From the NCBI GenBank assembly GCA_019114465.1, contig DXFM01000005.1:1-64000 (forward strand): a stretch of DNA of 64,000 nt, given 5' to 3'. Below are positions 45,401 to 53,292 of the stretch, one piece after another. Below the pieces are notes generated by a model. The model did no database searches and was not told the DNA's origin. It worked only from the letters and a program-made list of their open reading frames with translations. This stretch comes from Candidatus Lachnoclostridium avicola (GTDB lineage Bacteria > Bacillota > Clostridia > Lachnospirales > Lachnospiraceae). Position numbers and translations under genes: made by a program. Numbering within the stretch: the first letter of the stretch is position 1; each line of letters begins with the position of its first letter.

Positions 45401-45841
45401 GATCAGACCCCGGTTGGATCCTCCGATGGTGGCCACCTGGCCGTCGCTCCAGTCCTGGGCGATGATCCAGTCGATGACAGCGTTCACATCCTTCCGGTTT
45501 TCTATGCTGGCAAAGCTGTCCTGGGTGCCGTAGGAGACGCCGGCGCCCCGGTTTTCCAGCATGGCGCCCACATATCCGCAGGGGACGCAGCGCTCAATCA
45601 GGTCCACACCGTTTCGCTTCGGGGATTTCTTCATCCGCCCGCCCCGGGAGATCAGCAGAATCACCGGAAATCTGCCCTCCGCCTTTGTTCCGTCCTCTTT
45701 TACGGGGAATACCAGATCCAGCGCCAGTTTGGTGCCGTCAAAGCCGGCTACATACCGGGATTCGATGGTAAAGCCGGCGTATTGTTTTTCTGTAAAGCCT
45801 TCATATTTTCCCGGAAGGGAATTTCTCTTATTCTCACTCAT
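42446..45841 (-). CDS. Tandem alpha/beta hydrolase: CocE/NonD-type plus esterase domain
   Basis: A 1131-residue cytoplasmic protein (no signal) built of two hydrolases. Residues about 20-345 form an S15/CocE-type domain with nucleophile elbow TIGGSNRGL (Ser near 143) and His in VLGPWTHRQ (near 318); where CocE has a WYD aspartate this protein has GLCES. About 380-640 is the jelly-roll CocE C-terminal domain (GVDLWVTCDQPDADFIVYLEE, HFEKGSRLRLTI). About 715-1060 is a second alpha/beta hydrolase: VLYMHGYSGT oxyanion region and GCSGQSLGGNA elbow (Ser near 822). In it the usual HGxxD segment reads FSGLGMVRVDIP and the expected GHG histidine reads GGNYG, so its triad may be broken. Last gene after the MFS transporter, 1 base behind it, under a sigma-54 promoter. 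Substrate unknown; ester or X-Pro-peptide hydrolysis is expected from the family. Confidence 0.82.
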   Translation of the reverse strand: MSENKRNSLPGKYEGFTEKQYAGFTIESRYVAGFDGTKLALDLVFPVKEDGTKAEGRFPVILLISRGGRMKKSPKRNGVDLIERCVPCGYVGAMLENRGAGVSYGTQDSFASIENRKDVNAVIDWIIAQDWSDGQVATIGGSNRGLIQFASAVTRPAPSRGLKGITPIVADPDFYYQDYPNGVSAIPMHRRGNVSGSSISPVKKTKEEFLADPQVEPVDEDPTGDMAYEAYLTGQYGKNKRFMDSLLLENMCRDDENPNFGGEKTNLTIPPITDLEVFQKTDIRVHQFAGLCESGTFGQLMASKEWGGSIVLGPWTHRQCTRSTADVTYPEGQFDMLAEHHKWLDNLLKGVDNGLDKRPPYVYYMIGAEEGKRWRFSDTWPVENERRTVFYLTADRSGTCGSVNDGSLSLTKPEAVQTTDYQVDPSIEVFDNGEGGTFERMVLTWDGDMTPGVDNKGLTFTSLPLYGRYRNEIAGNVGVDLWVTCDQPDADFIVYLEEVLKNGESRYVSMGMLRASHRTTAPRKAWDEAGAFYHPCMRADMERCLAEGMNKPTHLQFAIEPTTRHFEKGSRLRLTITCANRKAFQHPMYENGRLPVITLYQGGDHPSFIRVPFIEHEENVYNGTVKTEDYEGPGTLYFFRDHVYLYGNGQWKKMGADSPEAQYEMKDGTAVFAGGFSFTMEGKPKEDGVVCDYAGGDPVLMPLPYRRRRIVDTVPVSPHSRMLFLPAVKTLYVEEFRMDSSDPKAPAVLYMHGYSGTPSNMTNIQLELLRRGYAVIGVDMRNYPPNCFPDYVYDMKGCIRYIRAHAGELKIDPDRLGCSGQSLGGNATLIAAASGGEKDLEGTVGGNEGISSRLQAVCVGYGWSDILRMGPDLAEEYRDYPEEVRKTKFDNSDGPKAPLAEVIGFSGEGKGIKVLRDYMEQGREGTDPFLDEMLKKAIGASPVSHIGPDFPPAALFSGLGMVRVDIPDRQSYRTFEACSRYGADCFLFENTGGNYGKSAPVIQAICSFFDTYLKGSLPYPKTVAVPGSSVILENYRDRAMDYPVFLEKEGTIYAAAEYIEEFRGRAEGQGKKPDGPTEHDGSTELIDSRAYIPIQCLAGSDVECQYYPDKHMCVLIPAWVHAGNQAKNRTY

Positions 45842-45842
45842 T

Positions 45843-47057
45843 TTATGCCGCTCCTTTCTCTTCCGCCTGAAGGGTATCCGGGCTGGACTTCATCAGCCGG
45901 CTGCCAAACAGGATGAACAAAACTGCGATGACAAATGTAAGCACGGCTATCATATCATAACTGTGCTGGTAATCAAAGGTGCTCATCAAAGCCCCCAGGA
46001 TTCCTCCGGAGATAATGCTCAGCACATCCGTGGCGAAATAGTTGGTGGCGTGGACGCTGCCCTTTTCCGTAATATCACAGTTTTTGAACAGGAAGATGCT
46101 GATAATCTTGCTGTAGGAGGATCCGATGGTGCACAGTACCTCTGCGGCCATGAAGGCACCGTAGGTGTAGGCGTGGCCTGTGAGGAAGATGCCCGCCCCG
46201 AGACAGACATACAGGAAAAACAGTACCCATTTGGGATGGATGAAATCGCAGAGGGTGTTGGTGACAAAGCTGATCACAGAGGCGATGGTTCCCGTTACCA
46301 CCAGAATGGACGCGATATCAATGCCCCGCTCTGCGGCGATCACGTTATTGTACTGGCTGTGGGCGGACCATGCCAGCACCACCAGGCTCATCATAAAGCA
46401 TACCGGGATATATTTCAGATTCAAAGCCTTTAAGCCGCCTTTTTTCTTCTTTTTGGAAGTCGCCTGAATGATCCTCTCATCGTTGAAGTCCAGGCAGCCG
46501 ATCAGCAGGATGGCCAGCACGGCAAAGCCTGCCGCACAGATCAGAGCCGGAAACATTCCGAAGTTCTGATATACGTATACGCCGCCGGCTTTGGAATAGT
46601 TCTTGGCCAGGGACTGGGCGACGGACAGAAAGGCGTAGGTGGTGCCCATCACCTTTTTGTCCATCATCATGGCAACTACGGCCGGAAGGATGATGCCTAC
46701 CAGACACCAGCCAAAGCCGTAAAGTGCCCGGGCCGCGATAAAATTGGCGTCACCCATAGTTCCAAAGGTTCCCAGAAGAAAAATGCAGATGGTACGGACG
46801 ATAATCGCCCCGATGAGGCCGATTTTCTTTTTGTCGGAATCGGCGATGGATCCCGCCGGCATACGGGTGATCAGCGCCGCAATGGTGTAGACGGAGGCGC
46901 CGATTCCGATGGCTCCCACTCCCACGCCGGCAGCGGTGGCGCCCATGTTGATGAAGGCGCTGGCCCAGTTGTTGGAGCTGTCGCTGAGAACCTGGATGAT
47001 GAGAATCAGCACCAGGTTGCGGTTAAAGATGTCTTTCAGTTTGATTTTTTCTTTCAC
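45843..47057 (-). CDS. MFS transporter
   Basis: A 404-residue major-facilitator protein with about twelve hydrophobic helices and the loop-2/3 signature region GSIADSDKKKIGL. AAAGGGG precedes the ATG. It is the first gene behind the sigma-54 promoter, followed at once by the tandem hydrolase, so import of the hydrolase's substrate or export of a product is the natural inference. No closer family assignment is possible by eye. Confidence 0.85.
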   Translation of the reverse strand: MKEKIKLKDIFNRNLVLILIIQVLSDSSNNWASAFINMGATAAGVGVGAIGIGASVYTIAALITRMPAGSIADSDKKKIGLIGAIIVRTICIFLLGTFGTMGDANFIAARALYGFGWCLVGIILPAVVAMMMDKKVMGTTYAFLSVAQSLAKNYSKAGGVYVYQNFGMFPALICAAGFAVLAILLIGCLDFNDERIIQATSKKKKKGGLKALNLKYIPVCFMMSLVVLAWSAHSQYNNVIAAERGIDIASILVVTGTIASVISFVTNTLCDFIHPKWVLFFLYVCLGAGIFLTGHAYTYGAFMAAEVLCTIGSSYSKIISIFLFKNCDITEKGSVHATNYFATDVLSIISGGILGALMSTFDYQHSYDMIAVLTFVIAVLFILFGSRLMKSSPDTLQAEEKGAA

Positions 47058-47103
47058 ATAGATTACCCCTTTCTCTCAGACAATTCTTTTATCCATTTAC
47101 ACC

Positions 47104-47119
47104 GCAACAACTGTGCCAA
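47104..47119 (-). promoter_or_regulatory. Sigma-54 (-24/-12) promoter of the MFS-hydrolase operon
   Basis: Minus-strand TTGGCAC (47113-47119) followed by five bases and TTGC (47104-47107): GG and GC are separated by exactly ten bases, the invariant spacing of RpoN promoters. Expected start near 47092, about 35 bases before the MFS ATG. The gene for a sigma-54 activator ends 150 bases upstream. Confidence 0.82.
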
Positions 47120-47170
47120 CTTTTGTCGATCTTTGTGAAAATCCTGTAAAACTCGAGAAAAAATGTTTTT

Positions 47171-47186
47171 TGCCACTGCTCTGGCA
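47171..47186. promoter_or_regulatory. Palindrome upstream of sigma-54 promoter (candidate UAS)
   Basis: TGCCA-N6-TGGCA lies about 52 bases upstream of the -24 element. Sigma-54 activators bind dyad sites upstream of their promoters, usually 80-150 bases; this is a little close but is the only clear dyad in the gap besides the terminator. Confidence 0.4.
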
Positions 47187-47202
47187 GGAATTCTGCAAAC
47201 AA

Positions 47203-47246
47203 AACCCAGAACATTGAGAAACATTTGTTTCAAAATGCTCTGGGTT
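47203..47246 (-). terminator. Terminator after the sigma-54 activator gene
   Basis: A long hairpin: AACCCAGA (47203-47210) pairs with TCTGGGTT (47239-47246), with inner CATT/AATG and GAAAC/GTTTC pairing. On the minus strand it is followed by TTTTGTTT. It lies 23 bases past the activator's stop and insulates the sigma-54 promoter from read-through. Confidence 0.85.
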
Positions 47247-47269
47247 CCGTTTCAAAATTTCAGTTTGTA

Positions 47270-49279
47270 TCAATACCGTTCCTCGAGACGGTATTTCTTC
47301 ATCTTTCTCCACAGACTGGTTCGGCCGATTCCCAGCGCGGCGGCAGCTTCCGTGCGGCTGCCCCTGCAGCTGTTCAGGGCCTGGATCAGCTGTTCCCGCT
47401 CCCGCAGTTCCCTCTCAGAAAGGCCCCTTTCCTGTGCCGTTTCCGGCGGTGAGACCTCCTGGAGATTGGTGTGCGGCTCCTCCTCATCCCCGTAGATATC
47501 CGTCAGCTGCCGGCGGATCATCTCTCCATCTACTTTCCGGCGGTTGCTGACCACAACCAGCCGTTCGCAGAAATTCCTGAGCTGGCGGACATTCCCCGGC
47601 CAGGAATAGGAAAGCAGAAGTTCTCTGGCTTCCCTGGTCAATTCCAGGGTTTTTGACGCCAGACTGCCGTAGCGGGCCAGAAAGTCATCGGCCAGCAGAA
47701 GAATGTCCTCTCCCCGGCTGCGCAGAGGGGGAATCCTGAGTGTCAGGACATTCAGCCGGTAATACAGATCCTCCCGGAATTTTCCCTCTTTCACCAGCTT
47801 GATCAGACTCTTATTGGAAGCAGCGATGATCCGCACATCCACCGGTATTACCCGGTCGTCTCCCACCTTGGTAATCACCCGCTCCTCAATGACCCGCAGG
47901 AGACGAACCTGTCCCTGCAGATCCATTTCAGAGATCTCATCCAGAAAAACAGTTCCTTTGTCGGCCAGCTCAATCAGTCCCTTTTTTCCCTGGCGGGAAG
48001 CGCCGGTGAAGGCTCCGCCCACATAGCCGAAAAGTTCACTCTCCAGAAGACTCATGGGCAGGGCACCGCAGTTGACAGCCACAAAAGGCTGCTCCTTTCT
48101 CATACTGTAGTTGTGGATGCTCTGGGCGAAGAGCTCCTTCCCCGTCCCAGACTCCCCGAAAAGAAGGACATTTGCCTGATGCTTGGCAAATTGTTTTGCC
48201 TCGTAGCGGCATTCCTCCATAACCTGGGAATTTCCTTTGATATCGGAAAAATGATATTTGGCCACCAGGCCTCTGGAGTAGATTTCATTTTTTATCTGTG
48301 TCTCCAGATGTTCCAGCCGTTCCTTTTGATTCAGATAAAGGATGGCCCCCTGGACCTGTCCTCTCCGCCGGTAGGGGATGGCGCTCACCAGAACTGCGTG
48401 ATTCCGGATCTGGAACATGCTGCCGTAGATAGTTTCTCCATCCTTTACGACAGTTCGGATCTGTTTCTGATCCAGCTCGGGAATCATCTCCCAGAGAGCC
48501 TTTCCAGTGGGATCCCCAGACTCCGGTTCCAGGATTTCCCTGGCCATGGAATTGCAGAAGCTGATCCGCCCTTCCTGATTTAGCAGGACCATTCCCTCAA
48601 AGGAGTAGTCCATCATATCTTCCAGGGTTTTCCGGTATTCCTGCTGGCTGCGCCCGTTCTCCACAAACATGACTGCCAGTTCCAGAGTGTGGTAATAGGA
48701 TTCGTACTCGTCCGCATTTTCCGTGTAATAGGACCGCATTCCCAGGAATGCTGCCTCCCTGCATACCCGGGGCCCGCCGATGACAAAGGTGGCTCCCGCT
48801 TCCCGCGCCCGGATCAGTTCCTGACGGAGGTATTCCGGGCTGTCCTCCCGAAGAACCACATGGATCAGTTCCAGATGAAACAGCTCCCGCACAATGTCCG
48901 GGTTGACCAGCAGATGGCGGTGGCTGAAAATGGCGGCGGAAGCCCCCGGGACAGAAAATTCCTCCGGATGATTCTTTTTTACATGGGCCAGCAGGGAAAT
49001 GGTGCTGGAGGCCAGGAACTGGACGGGAATCACCGGAATCTTCCGGTCCGCTCCCGCCTCCTTCAGCAGCCGTTCCATCCGGCCCCGGCAGATAACCGCG
49101 TCCACCCGGGACATCTCCATCCGGCGGATCAGTTCTCTCATCTCAGAGGAGCTGCTGTCGGTCACTCCGTCGCCGATGTGCTGCTCTGTCAGCTGGATGC
49201 CCAGTTCCCGCGCGGTTTTTTCCATGAGGAGGTCCTTCTCCTCCGTGCCGCTTTTGGTGGAAAGGTACCAGAATTTCAC
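47270..49279 (-). CDS. PrpR_N-PAS-type sigma-54-dependent transcriptional activator
   Basis: A 669-residue enhancer-binding protein. N-terminal PrpR_N-like sensor (about 1-190), a PAS domain (about 215-320, MVLLNQEGRISFCNSMAREIL), the sigma-54-interacting AAA+ domain (about 345-570) and a Fis-type HTH (about 630-665, AAAALGIGRTSLWRKMKKYRL). Walker A GESGTGKE, the GAFTGA sigma-54 contact loop, Walker B GTVFLDEISEM and the R-finger region FREDLYYRLNVL are all intact. PrpR_N domains in other proteins sense small organic acids; the ligand here is unknown. It follows the M20 peptidase by 30 bases, so is probably made from the peptide-uptake operon, and most likely drives the MFS-hydrolase promoter next door. 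Confidence 0.92.
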   Translation of the reverse strand: MKFWYLSTKSGTEEKDLLMEKTARELGIQLTEQHIGDGVTDSSSSEMRELIRRMEMSRVDAVICRGRMERLLKEAGADRKIPVIPVQFLASSTISLLAHVKKNHPEEFSVPGASAAIFSHRHLLVNPDIVRELFHLELIHVVLREDSPEYLRQELIRAREAGATFVIGGPRVCREAAFLGMRSYYTENADEYESYYHTLELAVMFVENGRSQQEYRKTLEDMMDYSFEGMVLLNQEGRISFCNSMAREILEPESGDPTGKALWEMIPELDQKQIRTVVKDGETIYGSMFQIRNHAVLVSAIPYRRRGQVQGAILYLNQKERLEHLETQIKNEIYSRGLVAKYHFSDIKGNSQVMEECRYEAKQFAKHQANVLLFGESGTGKELFAQSIHNYSMRKEQPFVAVNCGALPMSLLESELFGYVGGAFTGASRQGKKGLIELADKGTVFLDEISEMDLQGQVRLLRVIEERVITKVGDDRVIPVDVRIIAASNKSLIKLVKEGKFREDLYYRLNVLTLRIPPLRSRGEDILLLADDFLARYGSLASKTLELTREARELLLSYSWPGNVRQLRNFCERLVVVSNRRKVDGEMIRRQLTDIYGDEEEPHTNLQEVSPPETAQERGLSERELREREQLIQALNSCRGSRTEAAAALGIGRTSLWRKMKKYRLEERY

Positions 49280-49309
49280 AGCTGTCTCTCCTCTCCGGCT
49301 GCCATGGAA

Positions 49310-50434
49310 TTACTCAAAATACTCCAGCACAGTCTCAAAGGTCACCTCGTATCCCATCTCCAGGGAATCTTTCAGCACGTACTCCTCCCGGGTGTGGGCG
49401 CCGTTTCCGAAGTAGGCGCCGAAGCAGACGGCGGGAATGTCCATGGAGAGAGGAATGTTGCAGTCGGTGGAGCCGGGCTGGCGTTTTACCTTTTTGCCGG
49501 TAACTGCCTCCAGCCGTTTCTCCGCTTTCTGGAGCAGCTCCTCTCTCCTGGCCTCTGTCTCCGGACTTAAATTCTCGCAGGGACGCTCTCCCACCAGCTC
49601 TACGGTGATATCCGGGCGGTCCAGAATCCGGTCGAACTGCTCTTTCATGTAGTCCAGGCCGGATTTGGTATCGGAGCGGAACTCGCAGAGCATGCGGGCC
49701 TCCTGGGCGATGGTGTTGACGGAGGTTCCGCCGGAGATGGTTCCCACATTGTAAGTGGTCTTGCCCTCCTTCGGCACCTGAATGGCGTAGATGTCCTCGA
49801 TGATGGCTGCAAGCTTCTCAATGGCGTTGTCACGGCCGAAATCGCCGTAGGAATGGCCGCCCTGGGTCTTCGCGGTCACCAGGAAGCGGTGGGAGCCCAC
49901 AGCCCGGTTGGTGACGGAGTCCAGCTTTCCGTCAAAGCTGTAGAATTCCCGGATCCGTCCCTTGTAGTCCTCGCAGATCTTCCGGCTTCCCTTTAAGTTT
50001 CCCAGGCCCTCTTCCCCGGAATTGCACACAAACAGAATGCCGGCATCCTTCGACTTTAATCCGGACTCGGTCACGTATTTGGCGATCATGAGGATGTTGA
50101 CCAGATTGGCCGTGTCGTCTCCCACTCCGGGGCAGCACAGCTTCCCATCCTCCTCCTTCCACGGAAGGGGATCGGTGTCGGGAAATACCACGTCAGTATG
50201 AGCCATGAACACGACCACCGGTCCGTCCTCCGTTACGCCGAAGGGATAGACCACATTTAAGGCGTCATCGGTGTAGACACCCTTCGCTCCCATGTCTTCC
50301 AGCCATTTTTTGCAGAATTCCATCCGCTTCTCCTCGTGGTTGGACGGGGAGGGAATCTGGGCGATGGTCTTTAAGAGCTGGAACGCCTCCTCCCTGTGAT
50401 CGCTGATAAACTGTTTTGCCTGTGATGATACCAT
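49310..50434 (-). CDS. M20-family metallopeptidase (PepT-like)
   Basis: A 374-residue di-zinc aminopeptidase/dipeptidase-like protein. Metal motifs: VFMAHTDVVFPDTD, PGVGDDTANLVN and CNSGEEGLGN. A dimerisation insert occupies about 185-290. It is cytoplasmic. AAAGGAGGACAAAACT precedes the ATG at 50434. Placed behind a complete di/oligopeptide importer, it probably breaks down the imported peptide. Confidence 0.9.
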   Translation of the reverse strand: MVSSQAKQFISDHREEAFQLLKTIAQIPSPSNHEEKRMEFCKKWLEDMGAKGVYTDDALNVVYPFGVTEDGPVVVFMAHTDVVFPDTDPLPWKEEDGKLCCPGVGDDTANLVNILMIAKYVTESGLKSKDAGILFVCNSGEEGLGNLKGSRKICEDYKGRIREFYSFDGKLDSVTNRAVGSHRFLVTAKTQGGHSYGDFGRDNAIEKLAAIIEDIYAIQVPKEGKTTYNVGTISGGTSVNTIAQEARMLCEFRSDTKSGLDYMKEQFDRILDRPDITVELVGERPCENLSPETEARREELLQKAEKRLEAVTGKKVKRQPGSTDCNIPLSMDIPAVCFGAYFGNGAHTREEYVLKDSLEMGYEVTFETVLEYFE

Positions 50435-50463
50435 AGTTTTGTCCTCCTTTATGTATATGAACA

Positions 50464-50505
50464 AGAAGACACCCCTTGAGCAGCCTCGCCTTTGGGATGT
50501 CTTCT
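50464..50505 (-). terminator. Hairpin after the second solute-binding protein gene
   Basis: AGAAGACA(C)CCC pairs with GGG(A)TGTCTTCT, followed on the minus strand by TTGTTCAT. It sits between the binding-protein gene and the M20 peptidase and may be a partial terminator that lowers downstream expression. Confidence 0.6.
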
Positions 50506-50519
50506 GTCATGTTTGAGTA

Positions 50520-52160
50520 TTAATATTTATAGGTCTTGCTTAAGTATACGTTTCCTGTGGGATGGAAAATGAAATTGTGCACGTTGGAAACGTATGCGGA
50601 CAGGCTCTCCTGGTGAGAGATGGGAAGCCATACGCACTCGTCCGCCAGCTTCTGCTCCATTTCCCCATAGAGGGCGTTTCTCTCATCGCCGTTGGGAAGG
50701 CTGACCGCCTCTGCCAGCATGGCGTTGTACTCGTCGTTTTTGTAGTGGGCCACGTTGATGCCGATATCTTCGTTGGCCAGCAGGTTCAGGAAGTTGTCCG
50801 GGTCACCGTTGTCTCCCGTCCATCCGAACAGGCACACGTCAAAATCGCCGGTGTTGCACTTGTCGATATAGGAAGTCCAGTCAAAGGTATCGATGCGGCA
50901 GTTGACGCCCACCTTTGCCCAGTAGCCCTGAATGGCCTCCGCCAGAGTCTGACCGGTGGCGGTGTTGTAGGGTCTGGGGTTGGTGTAAGCCACCATATAG
51001 ATGTCCGTCACGCCTTTTTCTGCCAGAGTAGCCTGAGCGGCCTCTGGATCGTAGGACACCTGGTGCACATCGCTGCTGTAGCCGGGCACAAAGCTGGGAA
51101 GGATGGTGGTCGCCTCAGACGCGTATCCTCTGTAAAGGCTCTCCACCAGCTCCGGAACATTGATTGCCTGGGAAAGGGCCTTTCTCACCTCCGGGTCTGT
51201 GAGTACGTCGGTGTTGTAGGCCATGTAGTTGATGTTCATGCCCTCCACTTTATTGAGCACGCAGCCGGCAGCCGTAATCTGGTCCACCACGTTGGCGTCA
51301 ATGCCGTCGATGATGTCCACCTCTCCGTTGGTGAGAGCCACCACACGGGCAGAGTTGTCGGTAATGGTGCGGAATACAATATTCTTTGCCACGCCGGGCT
51401 CGCCCCAGTAATCCTCATTGCGCTCCATCACCACGGCCTCATCCTTGTCCCATCTCACGAATTTGTAGGGGCCGGTGCCGCAGGGATGCTCGTTCAAATT
51501 GTTGTCATACTGCTCGCAGGCCGTGGGGCTCACGATGGGGGCGCCTAAGGACATGGCCAGATTGTTTAAAAACGGGGTGCTGGCCTTCGTCAGTTTAAAT
51601 TCCACGGTGTATTCGTCCACCACGTTGCACTCCGCCACATCGCCGTAGACGAAATCTCCGTAGTTCATGTTCTCCGTCTTGTTGATGGTCTGACGATCCA
51701 CGTTGAATTTTACGGCTTCCGCGTTAAAATCGGTGCCGTCGTGGAACTTTACGCCCTGTCTCAGATGAAAGGTATAGGTTAAGCCGTCCTCGCTCACGTC
51801 CCAGGACTCTGCCAGGCAGGGCTCCACCTCTGTGTTGGAATCTCCGAATTTCAGAAGGCCTTCATACATCTGCACGATGGGCTTGGAAGACTCGCCGTCG
51901 TCCACGATGGCCGGATCCAGTCCTCTGGGGTCGGATCCCTGGGCAAAGGTGATGGTCTGCTCCCGGTCCACATCCTCCGGAATCTCTCCGAACTCCTTTA
52001 AGGCTGTGCCGGCAGCGGCGGTTTCCGTCTCCGCGGCGGAAGTCTCGCCGCCTGCTTCCGCGGCAGCAGTGGTCTCTGAACCGGACCCGCTCTGTCCGCA
52101 GGCAGCCATGGAAAGGGCCACAGCAGTGCACAGCAGAGCGCTGACTACTTTCTTTTTCAT
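50520..52160 (-). CDS. ABC transporter peptide-binding lipoprotein (copy 1)
   Basis: A 546-residue family 5 extracellular solute-binding protein (DppA/OppA type). Signal peptide with lipobox ALSMAACGQ, a Ser/Thr/Glu-rich tether, then the binding fold with AESWDVSEDGLTYTFHLRQG and KFHDGTDFNAEAV. Very similar over its whole length to the protein at 56403-58058. GAGGAGGAG precedes the ATG at 52160; the longer upstream frame has no signal peptide. Has its own promoter within a palindrome. Confidence 0.92.
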   Translation of the reverse strand: MKKKVVSALLCTAVALSMAACGQSGSGSETTAAAEAGGETSAAETETAAAGTALKEFGEIPEDVDREQTITFAQGSDPRGLDPAIVDDGESSKPIVQMYEGLLKFGDSNTEVEPCLAESWDVSEDGLTYTFHLRQGVKFHDGTDFNAEAVKFNVDRQTINKTENMNYGDFVYGDVAECNVVDEYTVEFKLTKASTPFLNNLAMSLGAPIVSPTACEQYDNNLNEHPCGTGPYKFVRWDKDEAVVMERNEDYWGEPGVAKNIVFRTITDNSARVVALTNGEVDIIDGIDANVVDQITAAGCVLNKVEGMNINYMAYNTDVLTDPEVRKALSQAINVPELVESLYRGYASEATTILPSFVPGYSSDVHQVSYDPEAAQATLAEKGVTDIYMVAYTNPRPYNTATGQTLAEAIQGYWAKVGVNCRIDTFDWTSYIDKCNTGDFDVCLFGWTGDNGDPDNFLNLLANEDIGINVAHYKNDEYNAMLAEAVSLPNGDERNALYGEMEQKLADECVWLPISHQESLSAYVSNVHNFIFHPTGNVYLSKTYKY

Positions 52161-52238
52161 GTTCAATACTCCTCCTCTTCCTGTTTCAGCCGCCCTTTGG
52201 GCAGAATTCTGCACAAAACGACAGCCGTGATAGGGAAA

Positions 52239-52285
52239 ATTATAGTACGGTTCCGCAAAAAACACAACTGCTTTTTGCGGAACCG
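52239..52285 (-). promoter_or_regulatory. Palindrome with embedded promoter before binding protein 1
   Basis: A perfect 14-bp inverted repeat, CGGTTCCGCAAAAA / TTTTTGCGGAACCG (52248-52261 and 52272-52285), stands just after dppF. A candidate promoter, TTGTGT (52262-52267), 17 bases, TATAAT (52239-52244), runs through it. It may act as dppF terminator, as an operator, or both. Confidence 0.5.
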
Positions 52286-52299
52286 CAGAAATTTGTCCA

Positions 52300-53292
52300 T
52301 TAATTCTGTTTGCTGTCGTACAGATGGCAGGCAACCAGGTGGCCGCCTCCCACATCTTTCATCTCAGGAAGAATCTCATCGCAGCCCTGGCACTTCTTAA
52401 AGCACCGGGAGCTGAACCGGCAGCCCTTCGGCGGATCGATGGGGGTTGGAACGTCTCCCGTCAGAATGATCCGCTCTTTTTTCTTCGTCACATCCGTGGA
52501 CGGGATGGCGGACAAGAGGGCCTGGGTGTAGGGGTTTAAGGGGTTATCGTAGATCTCATGCTTTCCGGCAACCTCCATCAGCTTGCCCAGGTACATGACG
52601 CCCACCCGGTCGCTGATGTGCTTCACCACGTTCAGTCCGTGGGCGATGAATAAGTAGGTCAGGCCGAACTGCTCCTTTAAGTCGTCCAGCAGGTTCAGCA
52701 CCTGGGCCTGGATGGACACGTCCAGAGCGGACACAGGCTCGTCGCAGACGATGAGCTTGGGCTCCACCGCCAGGGCTCTGGCGATTCCCACTCTCTGGCG
52801 CTGTCCGCCGGAGAACTCGTGGGGATACCGGTTTCTCTGGTGGTTGGCCAGACCCACGCAGTTTAACAGGTAGGTGACCCGGTCCTCAATCTGATCCTCT
52901 GGGAGGAGGTGATTGATGCGGATGGGTTCCGCAATAATATCTCCGATGGTCATGCGGGGATTTAAGGAGGCGTAGGGATCCTGGAAGATCAGCTGAATAT
53001 CTTTGCAGTATTTCCGCCTCTCTTTGTGGGAAAGCTTGGTTAGATCTACACCGTTGTAGATGATTTCTCCGTCTGTGGGCTTGTAGAGATCCACCAGCAT
53101 CTTTCCGATGGTGGATTTTCCGCAGCCGGACTCTCCCACCAGTCCGAAGGCCTCTCCCTTGTAAATTTTAAAGGAAACGTCGTCCACTGCTTTCAGAATG
53201 GAGGTGGGTTTCCCGAAAAAGTTGGTTTCAACCGTGAAGTATTTCTTCAGGTTCTTTACCTCTAAAAGGACTTCTCTCTTCTCTTCGCTCAT
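52300..53292 (-). CDS. dppF: Di/oligopeptide ABC transporter ATPase DppF/OppF
   Basis: A 330-residue ABC ATPase. Walker A GESGCGKST, signature SGGQRQRVGIARAL, Walker B LIVCDEPVSALD, and the C-terminal oligopeptide-transporter domain with a Cys-rich segment (CRFSSRCFKKCQGC) that binds an Fe-S cluster in some homologues. Stop-to-start contact with dppD shows coupling. Confidence 0.93.
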   Translation of the reverse strand: MSEEKREVLLEVKNLKKYFTVETNFFGKPTSILKAVDDVSFKIYKGEAFGLVGESGCGKSTIGKMLVDLYKPTDGEIIYNGVDLTKLSHKERRKYCKDIQLIFQDPYASLNPRMTIGDIIAEPIRINHLLPEDQIEDRVTYLLNCVGLANHQRNRYPHEFSGGQRQRVGIARALAVEPKLIVCDEPVSALDVSIQAQVLNLLDDLKEQFGLTYLFIAHGLNVVKHISDRVGVMYLGKLMEVAGKHEIYDNPLNPYTQALLSAIPSTDVTKKKERIILTGDVPTPIDPPKGCRFSSRCFKKCQGCDEILPEMKDVGGGHLVACHLYDSKQN

